DNA of 64,000 bases from a virus: positions 34,323 to 98,322 of the IMG/VR virus record IMGVR_UViG_2077657010_000001. One strand, 5' to 3'. The number at the start of each line of letters is the position of its first letter. The first letter of the stretch is position 1. The notes beneath the pieces were generated by a model that was given only the letters and a program-made list of their open reading frames with translations, ran no database searches and was not told the origin of the DNA. A program made the translations under genes and the position numbers. Positions 52,393-62,395 of this stretch are shown here, piece after piece.

Positions 52393-54927
52393 ATGGAAAA
52401 TTGGTTAGTTACACATGCACTTGAAAATGTATGGTGTAAACCGTATAACGATTTCCGTTGGTTGATCTCACCGACACGGATAACAAAAGAAACGGGTGAG
52501 CTTTACGGAGTGAACTCACAGGGCTACTCCGTACGTCTACCTAAAATGGATACATGGTTTCATGTATTTCATTTGGGTAAATTAAATCACGATGCAATCG
52601 GCATCGAATACTTATTCGACCAATGGATTCGAATTGACCGGCTAGTCAATCATTGGGGTGTGTTGGTTAAGCTTTACAACGAACTTGGCCGTACCTTTCC
52701 ATTGTCGTATGCGTGGTTACGGAAACAGCCTAACGGCAATGTGTTGATTTGTTTAGAGATGGTCACCAACCAAGCTGACTTTTCACACGAGCGTTTATTC
52801 GTTAGGTTCTACAACAGCTATTTCACTAAGACCGAGTCGTTTAATAGTGATTATGCCTCGTCGGTTACAGGTAACGTGGTTAGAAGCGACCCTGTAAGAA
52901 CCGACATGGTTAACTTGTTTCAATCACTCCAACAACGCGCGGGTGAACCTATTGCTTACGTTAATGGTTGGGAAGTCGATGTCTTGACAAAAGACGATAT
53001 TAAGATGTGGGATTTTGTTGAGGTCGTTTATGATGGTCTTGCAGAATCCATTCACTATTTTGATATCAAAGACTTACTTTCCTTTTATAGTGATTTAGAT
53101 GGTAAACGTAAGTATCTTTTACATCCACCTAAGCAGTTAGACACCATCAAGTTCATTAACGATATTGAAGTTAGTGTGCTTGAGGGGAATTACGGTGTAC
53201 ATTATCATCAACACCGTGCTGATTCATTCCGACAGGTAACCCACAACGATTATAGTCTGGACACATCTAGAATTTCTACTTATGTGGAAAATTCAGATCT
53301 ATTCAGTGATTCAACCAACATGACATTGAAAGTGACCGTACATCGCAGTGGGATGGATAGACCGATTATCTGGGAAGATAACCGCATCCATGAACTGTAT
53401 AAGCTATCTGATAATGATATTGTTAAATCGATGGCGGGGATGGATTCACATATTCCTGAGTGGCGTGCATCGCATTTAGAGCAGTCTGCTTATAATCGGA
53501 TTATGGCAAGCTCTTACCAGTCAATTGATAACCAGATAGCTACAGATTGTTACGGATACAATGCGATTGCTCGTTATTCCTCAGGGTCGCCTGTCTACAC
53601 CGAGGTGGTGGGTGGTGAGCTTGTCGCTAAATTGTCACCATTTCATGCGCGTAAATGTACGGCGTTTGAGTATAACTCAGATGGGCATTTGCTGGGCTAC
53701 TATCACCACACTGGTAAGGTCGATGCTTATTATCGTTGTCAGCATCAGAATTGCCATCTGGTGGAGACTGTAGAAGGTCACGGTGGGAAGGTTCTTGACA
53801 TCATAGAATCCAATGAACCATACGTACCAGAACATGGTGTCAATTACCGTGTTTATACCAATAAGCTTTTAAGTGGTACGCCTTCATTTGAATATGAAGA
53901 TATCACCGATAGTGATAAATACGGGAAAGATGAATCTGGTAAGTTAATCTGGAATCTCGACCTGACACGACGACTCCCAGTTATATGGACAGATAAGACA
54001 TTCTTGCTTTATGAATTTGACCATGACATCTATGATGGGCATATTAAGTTTAGCATCGATCACTGGACAGATGAGAACAACTATCGACCACTGAAGATGG
54101 AGCCTGAGACATTAGAAATTTGGCTTAATCGTCGGTTCCTTGTTGAGGGTGTGGACTATCATGTTGTCTGGCCGCAGGTTGTTATTTGTAACAAAAAGTA
54201 TCTTGAGGGTACTGGCGATGAGCGTCATAATGTTAACATCGTCGTACGGTGTCGTGGGTTAGCAGACAAGCGACGTATTCCCAAAACGGGCTTTGTTGTT
54301 AACGGATTGTTAAGTAACAATAGTGTTTATGACGTACGTGACGATAAGCCACTGCATATCTCCATGGGCGGTAGCGTGTGTCACCGTGGTGAGATTATGT
54401 TCCGTGAAGATGCACATGTTGGAGCGACGGATAAATATAACGGACTGCCGTATTCTGTAAATGATCCAACTGTCCCACTACGAGGGTTGACCGTGTCGGA
54501 CACTTACGACATTCGAGATAAGTCTCGAGATTTAGATGGTCGAATTGAAGACTATTTGACAAATAAGCTACCGACACCACCAGACATCGAGCATAACCCA
54601 TCTGGTCAATGGCATACATTGTTCAGTCCCATTATGAATAAAATCATACATGACATGATAAATGGTCACTTAGAGCCCGTGGCAGATGACGAATTGTATT
54701 ACATTAGCACTCGTCAGTTTGATACGCTCATGGAACCATACATGTACCTGTTGGATTATGAACCTGCATTGTCAGGCATCGACCTTCGTTATGTCCACAT
54801 TGCACCACATGATAATGATGATGTCATTGCATTAACACCTATAAAGTTAGCGCTAGTTGAGCGGTTAAATGACCGCTACCTAGACAATCGTGTTAATTTA
54901 ACCAAACACCTTAGGGTTGAGGAATAA
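52393..54927 (+). CDS. Putative virion structural protein (phiKZ gp27 position), 844 aa
   Basis: No family recognised. A long protein rich in Tyr, His, Asp and Trp with no membrane segment, consistent with a beta-rich tail, neck or baseplate part. The ATG follows TTAGGAGTTACC, 8 bases after the previous stop; it ends 2 bases before the next start, so it is a tightly coupled member of the terminase unit. A receptor-binding or adhesion role is possible; nothing diagnostic seen. Confidence 0.68.
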   Translation: MENWLVTHALENVWCKPYNDFRWLISPTRITKETGELYGVNSQGYSVRLPKMDTWFHVFHLGKLNHDAIGIEYLFDQWIRIDRLVNHWGVLVKLYNELGRTFPLSYAWLRKQPNGNVLICLEMVTNQADFSHERLFVRFYNSYFTKTESFNSDYASSVTGNVVRSDPVRTDMVNLFQSLQQRAGEPIAYVNGWEVDVLTKDDIKMWDFVEVVYDGLAESIHYFDIKDLLSFYSDLDGKRKYLLHPPKQLDTIKFINDIEVSVLEGNYGVHYHQHRADSFRQVTHNDYSLDTSRISTYVENSDLFSDSTNMTLKVTVHRSGMDRPIIWEDNRIHELYKLSDNDIVKSMAGMDSHIPEWRASHLEQSAYNRIMASSYQSIDNQIATDCYGYNAIARYSSGSPVYTEVVGGELVAKLSPFHARKCTAFEYNSDGHLLGYYHHTGKVDAYYRCQHQNCHLVETVEGHGGKVLDIIESNEPYVPEHGVNYRVYTNKLLSGTPSFEYEDITDSDKYGKDESGKLIWNLDLTRRLPVIWTDKTFLLYEFDHDIYDGHIKFSIDHWTDENNYRPLKMEPETLEIWLNRRFLVEGVDYHVVWPQVVICNKKYLEGTGDERHNVNIVVRCRGLADKRRIPKTGFVVNGLLSNNSVYDVRDDKPLHISMGGSVCHRGEIMFREDAHVGATDKYNGLPYSVNDPTVPLRGLTVSDTYDIRDKSRDLDGRIEDYLTNKLPTPPDIEHNPSGQWHTLFSPIMNKIIHDMINGHLEPVADDELYYISTRQFDTLMEPYMYLLDYEPALSGIDLRYVHIAPHDNDDVIALTPIKLALVERLNDRYLDNRVNLTKHLRVEE

Positions 54928-54929
54928 TC

Positions 54930-56609
54930 ATGCCTAATAGCGATCATAAAGGGCCTAGTGAAGGATATGGGGTACCGCGCCCCAATCCGTTACGTGGCTT
55001 TACTATCCATAACTACGCTGATATCTACTCCGGGCCTACCGGGAAAGGTTCAGCAATTGCTAATCCCGATGACCTGATTGTGGATTATCCCAATAAACAG
55101 TTGTGGCGTGTCATTGATACAGACTACACGAACTACACGTACGAGTTGGAAGACTTCACTCCAACGAATACCTACAATGCTGAAATACGTATTGGTGGTT
55201 GTGCACCGCACAAATCAGATACATTCCGTATACTTATCGACAAGTCCAAACATCCGGTATCGTTGCGATTTGATGGACGTAACACAGTGACTGGTTCAGA
55301 CATTACACATGTACGCGTATTCCGTGGTGAGCGTATTGACAGTGACGGTGAGGTTGTGTCTGGTTATTACCGTAACGGTACACTGGAATCTGACCTCATA
55401 CCACTTGTCCTTGCGAGTAAAGATGGGAACAAAACTGTAAAGACACCACTGCCTGGTGTGGCGACACGCGACATTGCAGATGGTGAGATGTTGACTGCCG
55501 TATTTTATAGCTCTGAGCGTGGTGTGGCAGCCATCGCCTATTACTACGCAGTAGACACCTCTATTGTCATGCCTATGGAGAAACCTGTTCGACAAGTGTT
55601 GGATGTTAAACTACGTTCACCCTTCATGTCTAAGAGTGATGACCGCACATTGAAGTTACCCGTCAACATTCCGATTGATGATATCCCACTACAAGCGGAT
55701 GTCCAATACACGGATGGTGTACGGACAATCAATGTGGACAACACGCGGGTAACGTTACATGGGCTTAAGAACAGTGGCTCACATGACACGTTCTACGTCA
55801 GTTCAAATGTAGGTTTGACACTACCGCTTACGTTAAGCTACCGACTGGGTCGTAACGAAGCGTACGTCGGTGACGATGTGGTAGAGAATGTGATTAACAA
55901 GCCATACTTCGCTACAACTGAGCAGATTGATGGTAGCTACAGTGTTAAGCTATTTGTAGCGCCGCGTTGGTTGGATGTAGACCGAGGATACCGCCTGAGC
56001 TATTACCTGTATGACTTAGAGCGTGGTAATGTCTTTGACGCAACACCTTATGTTGAGGCTGGTGAGAATAGTCAAGTCTTCGATCCTAAGTTGTATAATT
56101 ATAAACAGCGCATGATCGTTCGGGTTGACATGTCGAAGATTAATCAGAACTACACAGCCCATGTTCATCCACAATCTTTCCACATTTCACTGCAAAGTCC
56201 TGGCAATGAACCCGGTGATGATTTCTACATCGATTACATACCAGACGGTGAAACTTACGGGGAAGGGGTTCAAGCATTGTTCTATTACAGTGATGCGAAC
56301 TACTGGATGTTGGATGTCTCTTCTGGTTGTAAGAGTAAGGCGGAGTGGATTAAGAAGCTTTATGACAAGTCATACCCACTTTACGATAGACGTACTGAGT
56401 CTGAGCCACCAGAGCCAACACATGTGCAGGTGTTAGTTGGTGAAGAGACCTACACCATCCCTGTTGATGCGTGGCACCAGCCATTCAATATCAACTTTAA
56501 GGTGAGTGAAGGTCAGCAGATCTTATTGCGTTGGGTGCGCCGAACGCCTCAAGATGAATTGCATTTGGCGATGTCGCCGATGTTAGCACATCAGAAAAAG
56601 AACCTTTAA
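54930..56609 (+). CDS. Putative virion structural protein (phiKZ gp26 position), 559 aa
   Basis: No family recognised. Many short strands with D, N, T and Y and repeated 'VRVFRGERIDSDGE'-like turns suggest several beta-sandwich domains. The ATG follows TTGAGGAATAATC. It follows the 844-residue gene by 2 bases and precedes terminase by 41 bases, separated by a hairpin. Confidence 0.68.
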   Translation: MPNSDHKGPSEGYGVPRPNPLRGFTIHNYADIYSGPTGKGSAIANPDDLIVDYPNKQLWRVIDTDYTNYTYELEDFTPTNTYNAEIRIGGCAPHKSDTFRILIDKSKHPVSLRFDGRNTVTGSDITHVRVFRGERIDSDGEVVSGYYRNGTLESDLIPLVLASKDGNKTVKTPLPGVATRDIADGEMLTAVFYSSERGVAAIAYYYAVDTSIVMPMEKPVRQVLDVKLRSPFMSKSDDRTLKLPVNIPIDDIPLQADVQYTDGVRTINVDNTRVTLHGLKNSGSHDTFYVSSNVGLTLPLTLSYRLGRNEAYVGDDVVENVINKPYFATTEQIDGSYSVKLFVAPRWLDVDRGYRLSYYLYDLERGNVFDATPYVEAGENSQVFDPKLYNYKQRMIVRVDMSKINQNYTAHVHPQSFHISLQSPGNEPGDDFYIDYIPDGETYGEGVQALFYYSDANYWMLDVSSGCKSKAEWIKKLYDKSYPLYDRRTESEPPEPTHVQVLVGEETYTIPVDAWHQPFNINFKVSEGQQILLRWVRRTPQDELHLAMSPMLAHQKKNL

Positions 56610-56620
56610 TTAATTGACAT

Positions 56621-56639
56621 GGGTGGGACACTCCCACCC
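56621..56639 (+). other. Intergenic hairpin without T run, before terminase
   Basis: GGGTGGGA-CAC-TCCCACCC, directly followed by the terminase ribosome site TTGGAGGG. It may attenuate or process the message between structural and terminase genes. Confidence 0.55.
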
Positions 56640-56650
56640 TTGGAGGGTTT

Positions 56651-58765
56651 ATGATATTAAGGGAAAATGACTGGTATCGGCCTGAATACAAAAATGCGAT
56701 CATCCACTACAGTACAAAGAACCAATCATTCTTGAAGCTAGCAGCGATTCACAGAAAGATGGGTGTTAAGCACTGGTACTGCTGTCTCGCACTTATCAAT
56801 CCTAACCTCGAGTTTATTGATCCACATAGTCCTGACTTGACACTTGACCAACAGACCGAAGTCGTTATTGAGATGTTGATAAACCCATGGTATTTTTTCC
56901 GTGAGTTTGTCAGGGTGCCCGTTGAAGGTGAGTATGTTCCCTTTGAAATTCATCGTGGGTCATTTACACTGATATGGGCATTTTTTAATAACATCGATAT
57001 TGCCCTACTGCTTATCCGTCAGCGTGGTAAAACTGTGACGGTTGCATGTCTATTGACTTACCTTAAGCGTATCTTGAAAGGTGCAAGGACAATCCTTATC
57101 ACTAAAGATAACACATTGCGTACTGAAACATTAACAAAGATGAAGAAGATACGTGATGGGTTGCCGGGGTATGCATGGAGAAGTAGTCGGGATGATGCAG
57201 ATAACAATGAAGTCTTTACCTATAAGGCGAGGGATAACGTATTAGTTACCGCTATCGCACAAGGCTCGATTGCAGCCGCTGAGAATGCGGGACGTGGACT
57301 TACATGTGCACGATTGTTTGGGGATGAGGTTGCCTTTATTCGATTCATTCGTAAAATGCTAGCAGCCGCACTCGCATCCGGCTCACGTGTACGTATCACA
57401 GCAGAGGAACGTGGTATTCCCTACGGTAACGTATTTACTACAACGCCGGGTAAGCGTGACAGTGAAGATGGGCGGTATATTTACGACATGTTCCATGCTG
57501 GGCGATATTGGGATGAGTCTATGCTGGATATACCGACACGAGGTGAGTTGATTGACCATATCAGCAAAAACTCTACCGGTGACCGTGTATTGATTCATGC
57601 GCCGTTTAACCACCGTCAGTTAGGTATGACAGACCGTGAGTTGTACCTCGCCATGGCTAACGCTGGTGGTACTCGTGAAGAGCAGCAACGTGACTTTGGT
57701 CTGCAGTGGACTGCAGGTACCATGTCATCGCCTATCAGTGCTGATGATTCTAAACGCATACGTGAAAGTGTATGTGATCCTATCCCCTATGTTGAGATTT
57801 TCAAAAACACCTATTGTATTAACTGGTATTACAAGCAACACGAAATCGATACAAAGATGCGTGCTAAACACATCATTGGTGTCGATACCTCGGATGCGGT
57901 AGGTCGAGATAATATTGCATTGGTAATGATTAACAGTGAGACGTTGGAGACAGCGGCTACCGCGATTGTCAATGAGTCTAACTTAATTGTATTTTCAAAC
58001 TGGTTATCTGACATTCTAGTTAAGTATGAGAATACTATCTTGGTTATTGAGCGTAAGTCTTCTGCGCCGACTATCATAGATTCCATGCTCATTACCTTAC
58101 CATCGCGGGGAGTTGACCCATCCCGTCGTATCTTTAACCGTGTTGTGCAAGAACGTGATGCGAACGATCCCGATCTTGCTGAATTTACCAAATGTAATCG
58201 TGTCAAAAGTGAGGCTTTCTATGAAGCATACCGCAAGTTCTTTGGCTTCATGACTACGGGTACAAAACGTAAATTACTCTACGGTGAAGTGTTGCAAACT
58301 GCTATTAACATGGCAGGGGATAAAATCAAAGACAAGATGTTAGCCGATGAATTACTTGCACTTGTGGTTAAGGACGGTCGTATTGACCACAAGACTAGCG
58401 GTAATGACGATACCGTAATCGCATGGTTATTAGCTGTATGGTTCATGCTATTTGGTAATCGTCTGAATCACTACGGGGTCTCTAACCGTATACTGATGCG
58501 TCGACATGAAGCAGAAGCAAACGGTGATGATTTCGATAGTGAGGACTATCAACGTCGAGTCAAAGAGCAGGATGAGCTCAGCTCTGAGGTTGATGATATT
58601 TGTATGAAAATAGGGACTTCCTCTAACCCTTACGAGTTAGCTAACTTAAGACGGTTATTAAGAGTTAAACTGGCCAAACTCGATATTGATACGTCACATG
58701 CTAAGACCGTTGGGGAGTTGCGGGAAATTATTGGAAATGAAAAACTTAAGTCGAGGTACATATGA
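56651..58765 (+). CDS. Terminase large subunit (phiKZ gp25-like), 704 aa
   Basis: The packaging motor ATPase and nuclease. The adenine/Walker A region is LLIRQRGKTVT (about 119-129, with QRGKT at 124-128), Walker B LFGDEVAF has Asp225/Glu226, and the nuclease starts at IIGVDTSD (Asp412), with a further acidic site near DHKTSGNDD (about 577-585). Size and arrangement fit phiKZ-like large terminases. The ATG follows CTTGGAGGGTTT. No small terminase is recognised nearby, as is usual in this group. Confidence 0.94.
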   Translation: MILRENDWYRPEYKNAIIHYSTKNQSFLKLAAIHRKMGVKHWYCCLALINPNLEFIDPHSPDLTLDQQTEVVIEMLINPWYFFREFVRVPVEGEYVPFEIHRGSFTLIWAFFNNIDIALLLIRQRGKTVTVACLLTYLKRILKGARTILITKDNTLRTETLTKMKKIRDGLPGYAWRSSRDDADNNEVFTYKARDNVLVTAIAQGSIAAAENAGRGLTCARLFGDEVAFIRFIRKMLAAALASGSRVRITAEERGIPYGNVFTTTPGKRDSEDGRYIYDMFHAGRYWDESMLDIPTRGELIDHISKNSTGDRVLIHAPFNHRQLGMTDRELYLAMANAGGTREEQQRDFGLQWTAGTMSSPISADDSKRIRESVCDPIPYVEIFKNTYCINWYYKQHEIDTKMRAKHIIGVDTSDAVGRDNIALVMINSETLETAATAIVNESNLIVFSNWLSDILVKYENTILVIERKSSAPTIIDSMLITLPSRGVDPSRRIFNRVVQERDANDPDLAEFTKCNRVKSEAFYEAYRKFFGFMTTGTKRKLLYGEVLQTAINMAGDKIKDKMLADELLALVVKDGRIDHKTSGNDDTVIAWLLAVWFMLFGNRLNHYGVSNRILMRRHEAEANGDDFDSEDYQRRVKEQDELSSEVDDICMKIGTSSNPYELANLRRLLRVKLAKLDIDTSHAKTVGELREIIGNEKLKSRYI

Positions 58766-58983
58766 CAGTATTCACAATTTGGCTAGCATTATTACTCTGT
58801 AATATTGCTATTGTCGCAGCGGGTAGCCACTTATATTACGGGATATTACAACGTATCTCTACAATGAGTGGTGGTCTAAAACTACAGATAGCGGTGATCA
58901 TGACTGCATTGACGTTTAGTGCAACTGCGACCGCTAGCACATACCTTTATAGCATTCTGGAGGTCGTGCGTACTGTCCAATGA
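58762..58983 (+). CDS. Small membrane protein with two helices (73 aa)
   Basis: The start overlaps the terminase stop (ATGA). Two membrane segments are visible, about residues 4-27 and 42-65, with a short basic loop between. Size and topology fit a class II holin, but nothing besides topology supports that, and its place after terminase is unusual for a holin. Other small phage membrane proteins look alike. Confidence 0.6.
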   Translation: MTVFTIWLALLLCNIAIVAAGSHLYYGILQRISTMSGGLKLQIAVIMTALTFSATATASTYLYSILEVVRTVQ

Positions 58984-58985
58984 TA

Positions 58986-59020
58986 GGTAGGTAGGGCCAT
59001 TTGGCCCTACCTACTTTTTG
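58986..59020 (+). terminator. Strong intrinsic terminator
   Basis: GTAGGTAGGGCC and its complement form a stem of about 13 bp with an ATT loop, then TTTTTG. It ends the terminase unit. Confidence 0.88.
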
Positions 59021-59036
59021 TGCGATCACACAAAAA

Positions 59037-59072
59037 AAAATGGCGGAGTGGTCAAAAGACCACCCACCAAAA
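59037..59072 (-). terminator. Reverse-strand terminator
   Basis: On the reverse strand GTGGTC-TTTT-GACCAC is followed by TCCGCCA and nine Ts. It ends the reverse unit 59099-60736. Confidence 0.6.
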
Positions 59073-59098
59073 GTATCAACGTGTAATTCAGTCATTCA

Positions 59099-59392
59099 CT
59101 ACACTACAGCGACTGATGAGCCGCTGGGACATTGGCTTATAGTAAGCCATTGATTACATTTAATATTAAGTAGGCGTCCTCGTCTACACATCCCAATAAC
59201 GTGCGCATTTATACGACCGATCGTGGTCATCGCACGACGAGGACGTGCTCGCCTCACAGGTTCACTATATGTGGTCTCGCCTACTAAAGACCACAAAGAG
59301 GCTTCTATGTTATAAATATCATAAGTGCAGGACATCATTTTAGATGTGGAAAGTACACCAACAATGCCTGCAGATAATACAACAATATCCAT
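59099..59392 (-). CDS. Possible small protein with N-terminal hydrophobic segment (97 aa)
   Basis: ATG 59392 has GGAGG 6 bases upstream, better than the longer form starting at 59407. The N-terminal ~18 residues are hydrophobic (MDIVVLSAGIVGVLSTS), then the chain is basic and Cys/Arg-rich without a known family. It lies 36 bases after the 435-residue gene on the same strand and before a reverse terminator. The unusual composition leaves some doubt that it is expressed. Confidence 0.5.
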   Translation of the reverse strand: MDIVVLSAGIVGVLSTSKMMSCTYDIYNIEASLWSLVGETTYSEPVRRARPRRAMTTIGRINAHVIGMCRRGRLLNIKCNQWLTISQCPSGSSVAVV

Positions 59393-59428
59393 AGGCCACC
59401 TCCACAATATATACGGTTATGTATTTTT

Positions 59429-60736
59429 TTAACTGTATATATTTGCAGATAATGCTCGCAGTAGTAGATACAACATGGTCGATGTACGTACTGAGGCAAT
59501 GGCAGTGTCTGCACGGAGAGTAGTATGCTTCTTCGCGTACTTCTCTAAGCGTTCACGTAGCTCCAATATAGTTTTATCTGATGAACGTGCTGCTGTATAA
59601 AGTGATTTCATTTTCCACAATATTCCACCAATATCGTTGAATCGGATACGTTCAGTTGAGATGTAATCAAAGGCATGTTGTAATGTCATGTCTATGATCT
59701 CTTCGATGTTTTGACGTTCCTTAACCGACTGCTCACGTGCCATTGCGGTCAATACATCAACAAGCGATTGACGTGATGTGGTTGACATGATGTCTAGGAT
59801 AACCTCAACCAACTCACGTTTAATGAAGCTGGACTCATTACCTGATACGTCGAGTAAGTAATTACGTGCGGTTGTGTACACGTTGGTGGTGTCACGTATG
59901 ATCATCTCACCGTCAACCATTGCGGTTGCAGAACGTGTTTCAATACGCGAATTATCATTACGTACTCTCTCAAGTACTTTGTAATGATCTTTTAATGACT
60001 TACGGATACGGGTTGAAATATCAGACAAGATATAAATGATCTCATCATCCGGACTGAAGTCATTGAACCCATCATAGTGAACGCTCTTACGGTCAATGAA
60101 AGACTCTGCACGCTGCCTTAACACCTCACCCCACGTACCATACTGTTTAATGGCGAACTTCATTGACAGCTGGCTATAGACCGCCTGTGCGGCTTCTTTA
60201 TCGACAAGCTTCTCAAACCAATGGCTGTATAATGATGTCATCAGTTTAAACTGCAACATGACAAGCGCTTCAATGGCTGATTTGTGTATGATAGGATCAC
60301 GCATATTCAACGTGGACATACATTTGTGCACATACCAGACTACTGACAAATTATAAACATCGCCCGTCACTTTCCAATCTTTTCCGATGCTGGGTACTTT
60401 TTCAATACAATCTTTGAGGTACTCTTCGTCGATTTCCAATACATCATCAAACCAGCGGTCTCTGTCTGTATCATAGAAAATGATGCGGTCAACGCCCATC
60501 AGGTTACCGCCAAAAAAGGAGGGGTTATCATCACGTGACGCGATGCTGTTGCTATAGCGTATCACACGTTTAGCCATTTTGGTGTCTGGCGTTACACCCC
60601 ACACGGCTTCATCAAATGCTTGGCCAATTGTAGGGTCTTTAATATCGTTAAAGTCTTCTAATGCAACATCGGGTGATGTATATGTGGGTTTAATTTTTAA
60701 TCTATTACTACGCAGTGGGAGATCATCATTTGACAT
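59429..60736 (-). CDS. Unknown protein, possibly virion (435 aa)
   Basis: No family recognised. The ATG follows GCGGAGCAAATAAAC. The protein is acidic to neutral and largely helical, with no signal or membrane segment. It leads a two-gene reverse unit facing away from the gene at 60853. As with other lone reverse genes here, I suspect a late or structural role. Confidence 0.66.
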   Translation of the reverse strand: MSNDDLPLRSNRLKIKPTYTSPDVALEDFNDIKDPTIGQAFDEAVWGVTPDTKMAKRVIRYSNSIASRDDNPSFFGGNLMGVDRIIFYDTDRDRWFDDVLEIDEEYLKDCIEKVPSIGKDWKVTGDVYNLSVVWYVHKCMSTLNMRDPIIHKSAIEALVMLQFKLMTSLYSHWFEKLVDKEAAQAVYSQLSMKFAIKQYGTWGEVLRQRAESFIDRKSVHYDGFNDFSPDDEIIYILSDISTRIRKSLKDHYKVLERVRNDNSRIETRSATAMVDGEMIIRDTTNVYTTARNYLLDVSGNESSFIKRELVEVILDIMSTTSRQSLVDVLTAMAREQSVKERQNIEEIIDMTLQHAFDYISTERIRFNDIGGILWKMKSLYTAARSSDKTILELRERLEKYAKKHTTLRADTAIASVRTSTMLYLLLRALSANIYS

Positions 60737-60795
60737 GTTTATTTGCTCCGCATTTAAAAAAGGAATATGTCGACTAAGGTGTTAGTCAAATAAAG

Positions 60796-60821
60796 TTTAG
60801 GTATATGTCATTAACGTGAAC
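60796..60821 (+). promoter_or_regulatory. Promoter-like element of the repeated family
   Basis: TTTAGGTATATGTCAT, the spacer TAAC, then GTGA. It lies in the divergent gap, 32 bases before the ATG at 60853. Confidence 0.55.
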
Positions 60822-60852
60822 ATAGGCAACTAAATTACTAAGGAGATTCACT

Positions 60853-61626
60853 ATGTATGCCCAAAAGCGTTCAACCTTTAATCGTAAATACAAAGACGGT
60901 CAGCTTGTAACATCGGCTGGTCGTGTTGAAGTAACACATGTACCTACAGGTGCGGCGTGCACTGTAGAACTGCTAGAAGACACAGCCATATTACGGAATG
61001 GCCGTATGACGCTCATTAACAATGAGTTGTCTGAAGTACTACATTTATGTGGCGCACAAGGTGATATCATCATTCACCACACTAAAATCAACTACGGGAT
61101 ACCTAAGTGGTTAACCTATAAGATTCACAACGAGCCGTTCAAGGAGTGGAAAGACGACATCGTCATTTACCTCACGGAGCCGCCCAAATGCCCACAATAT
61201 ATGGCCGAGAATCTACATGGTGTCAAAGTCATGGTATTGGAAAAAAGACAGCTCAAAGTAGAAGAGTTGACTGATGCCATTGTAGATAAATCTAAAAGTA
61301 TTTATTACGACGGGATGATTGTTAGTTGTAAGAACTTACAAGGAGAGGTGGAGAAGTTTCACTTCTTACCACAGCGCTATGCGCAAGGCCGTGTTGTAGA
61401 CATTGGGGAAGATTGGGTCATTGCTGAGGTTAAGCGTTCTGATGACGATCAACCCCACATTGTGAGGGTGCCATCATTATCCAATGCGGTGAGGAATTAT
61501 ATCGACAAAAATGAGAAAGACAACGTCATCGGTAGGATGTTGAAAGTACAATACACCTCATACATCCCAGGCGATCGTGTAGAGAACTTCTCATCCCCTG
61601 TCGCATTATTTATCATTAATCAATAG
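60853..61626 (+). CDS. Unknown protein (257 aa)
   Basis: No family recognised. The ATG follows AAGGAGATTCACT. The C-terminal half (GRMLKVQYTSYIPGDRVENFSSP) vaguely recalls OB-fold ends of nucleic-acid enzymes, but no ligase motif is present and I do not claim one. It is the first gene of a forward run (60853-62334) behind a promoter-like element, so probably early. Confidence 0.66.
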   Translation: MYAQKRSTFNRKYKDGQLVTSAGRVEVTHVPTGAACTVELLEDTAILRNGRMTLINNELSEVLHLCGAQGDIIIHHTKINYGIPKWLTYKIHNEPFKEWKDDIVIYLTEPPKCPQYMAENLHGVKVMVLEKRQLKVEELTDAIVDKSKSIYYDGMIVSCKNLQGEVEKFHFLPQRYAQGRVVDIGEDWVIAEVKRSDDDQPHIVRVPSLSNAVRNYIDKNEKDNVIGRMLKVQYTSYIPGDRVENFSSPVALFIINQ

Positions 61627-61635
61627 GAGGCCAAC

Positions 61636-62055
61636 ATGGACCTTTCATTACGCTTTATTCGTAACGGTGACGTCGATGTTCGTCGCCGTAGTATCACTAT
61701 CATGAAACACCGTGACAGTGAGAGACCGATACTCTCTATGCAAGGTAAGCCTGAGTCGGGTGACTATGTCGCCCACCTTAGGTTGGCTGATGGCAAAGAG
61801 TTGCTGGTAAAGGCCAGCTCCGAATACGTATTCCGTCATTTGAGCCGACGTACGATCAAAAGCAACATCAACCAAGCCGTGGAGAAATACGGCGTGTCAG
61901 TGGTAGACTTCGGTCTACTGTATAACGATAATGGTGTTTATCACATTAACGGTAAACCAATCATGGTTGATGCTGATGACGAATCATCCAGTTTGGTGGT
62001 GCATTACTCTAACAAGCCAACCAACAAAAGCAGTTGGTTAGATAACCGTTTTTAA
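61636..62055 (+). CDS. Unknown basic protein (139 aa)
   Basis: No family recognised. The ATG follows TAGGAGGCCAAC, 9 bases after the previous stop. Arg-rich N-terminus (LRFIRNGDVDVRRRSITIMKHRD) and soluble. Coupled with its neighbours. Confidence 0.66.
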   Translation: MDLSLRFIRNGDVDVRRRSITIMKHRDSERPILSMQGKPESGDYVAHLRLADGKELLVKASSEYVFRHLSRRTIKSNINQAVEKYGVSVVDFGLLYNDNGVYHINGKPIMVDADDESSSLVVHYSNKPTNKSSWLDNRF

Positions 62056-62064
62056 GGAGTCGAA

Positions 62065-62334
62065 ATGGAAAGTGTCTATTGGAACCTGACAGAAAAGAAG
62101 CTGCCAGTAAAGACTGTAGGCCCGCTACCGAGCAACATCTCGGATGAACTGCACTTTGTATTACACGGTGGTGTTGCAAACAACACCATTCGTCTTGCAG
62201 AGATGATGGATATGGTCGGCGCAACACACGTTGTCGTCGACTATAATGTCTGTGATGACAGTGTACGGTATATCATCGATAACCTGAAGATCATCCGTCC
62301 AGGTGCGGTGATTGATGTCAATGACATCGTTTAA
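62065..62334 (+). CDS. Unknown protein (89 aa)
   Basis: No family recognised. The ATG follows AAGGAGTCGAA. Acidic and soluble, with an alternating strand-helix look (HVVVDYNVCDDSVRYIIDNLK). Last gene of the unit, followed by a terminator. Confidence 0.64.
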   Translation: MESVYWNLTEKKLPVKTVGPLPSNISDELHFVLHGGVANNTIRLAEMMDMVGATHVVVDYNVCDDSVRYIIDNLKIIRPGAVIDVNDIV

Positions 62335-62344
62335 CTATTGGCTA

Positions 62345-62372
62345 GAGTGTGGTAGACTCCACACTCTTTTTT
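62345..62372 (+). terminator. Intrinsic terminator
   Basis: GAGTGTGG/CCACACTC with a TAGACT loop and a T run (TTTTTTTA). Confidence 0.85.
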
Positions 62373-62395
62373 TATTTGTATCTAGGAGAACAACT

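Noticed and set aside
60853-61626. DNA ligase-like OB fold in the 257-residue protein
   Set aside because: No lysine nucleotidyltransferase motif; similarity too vague.
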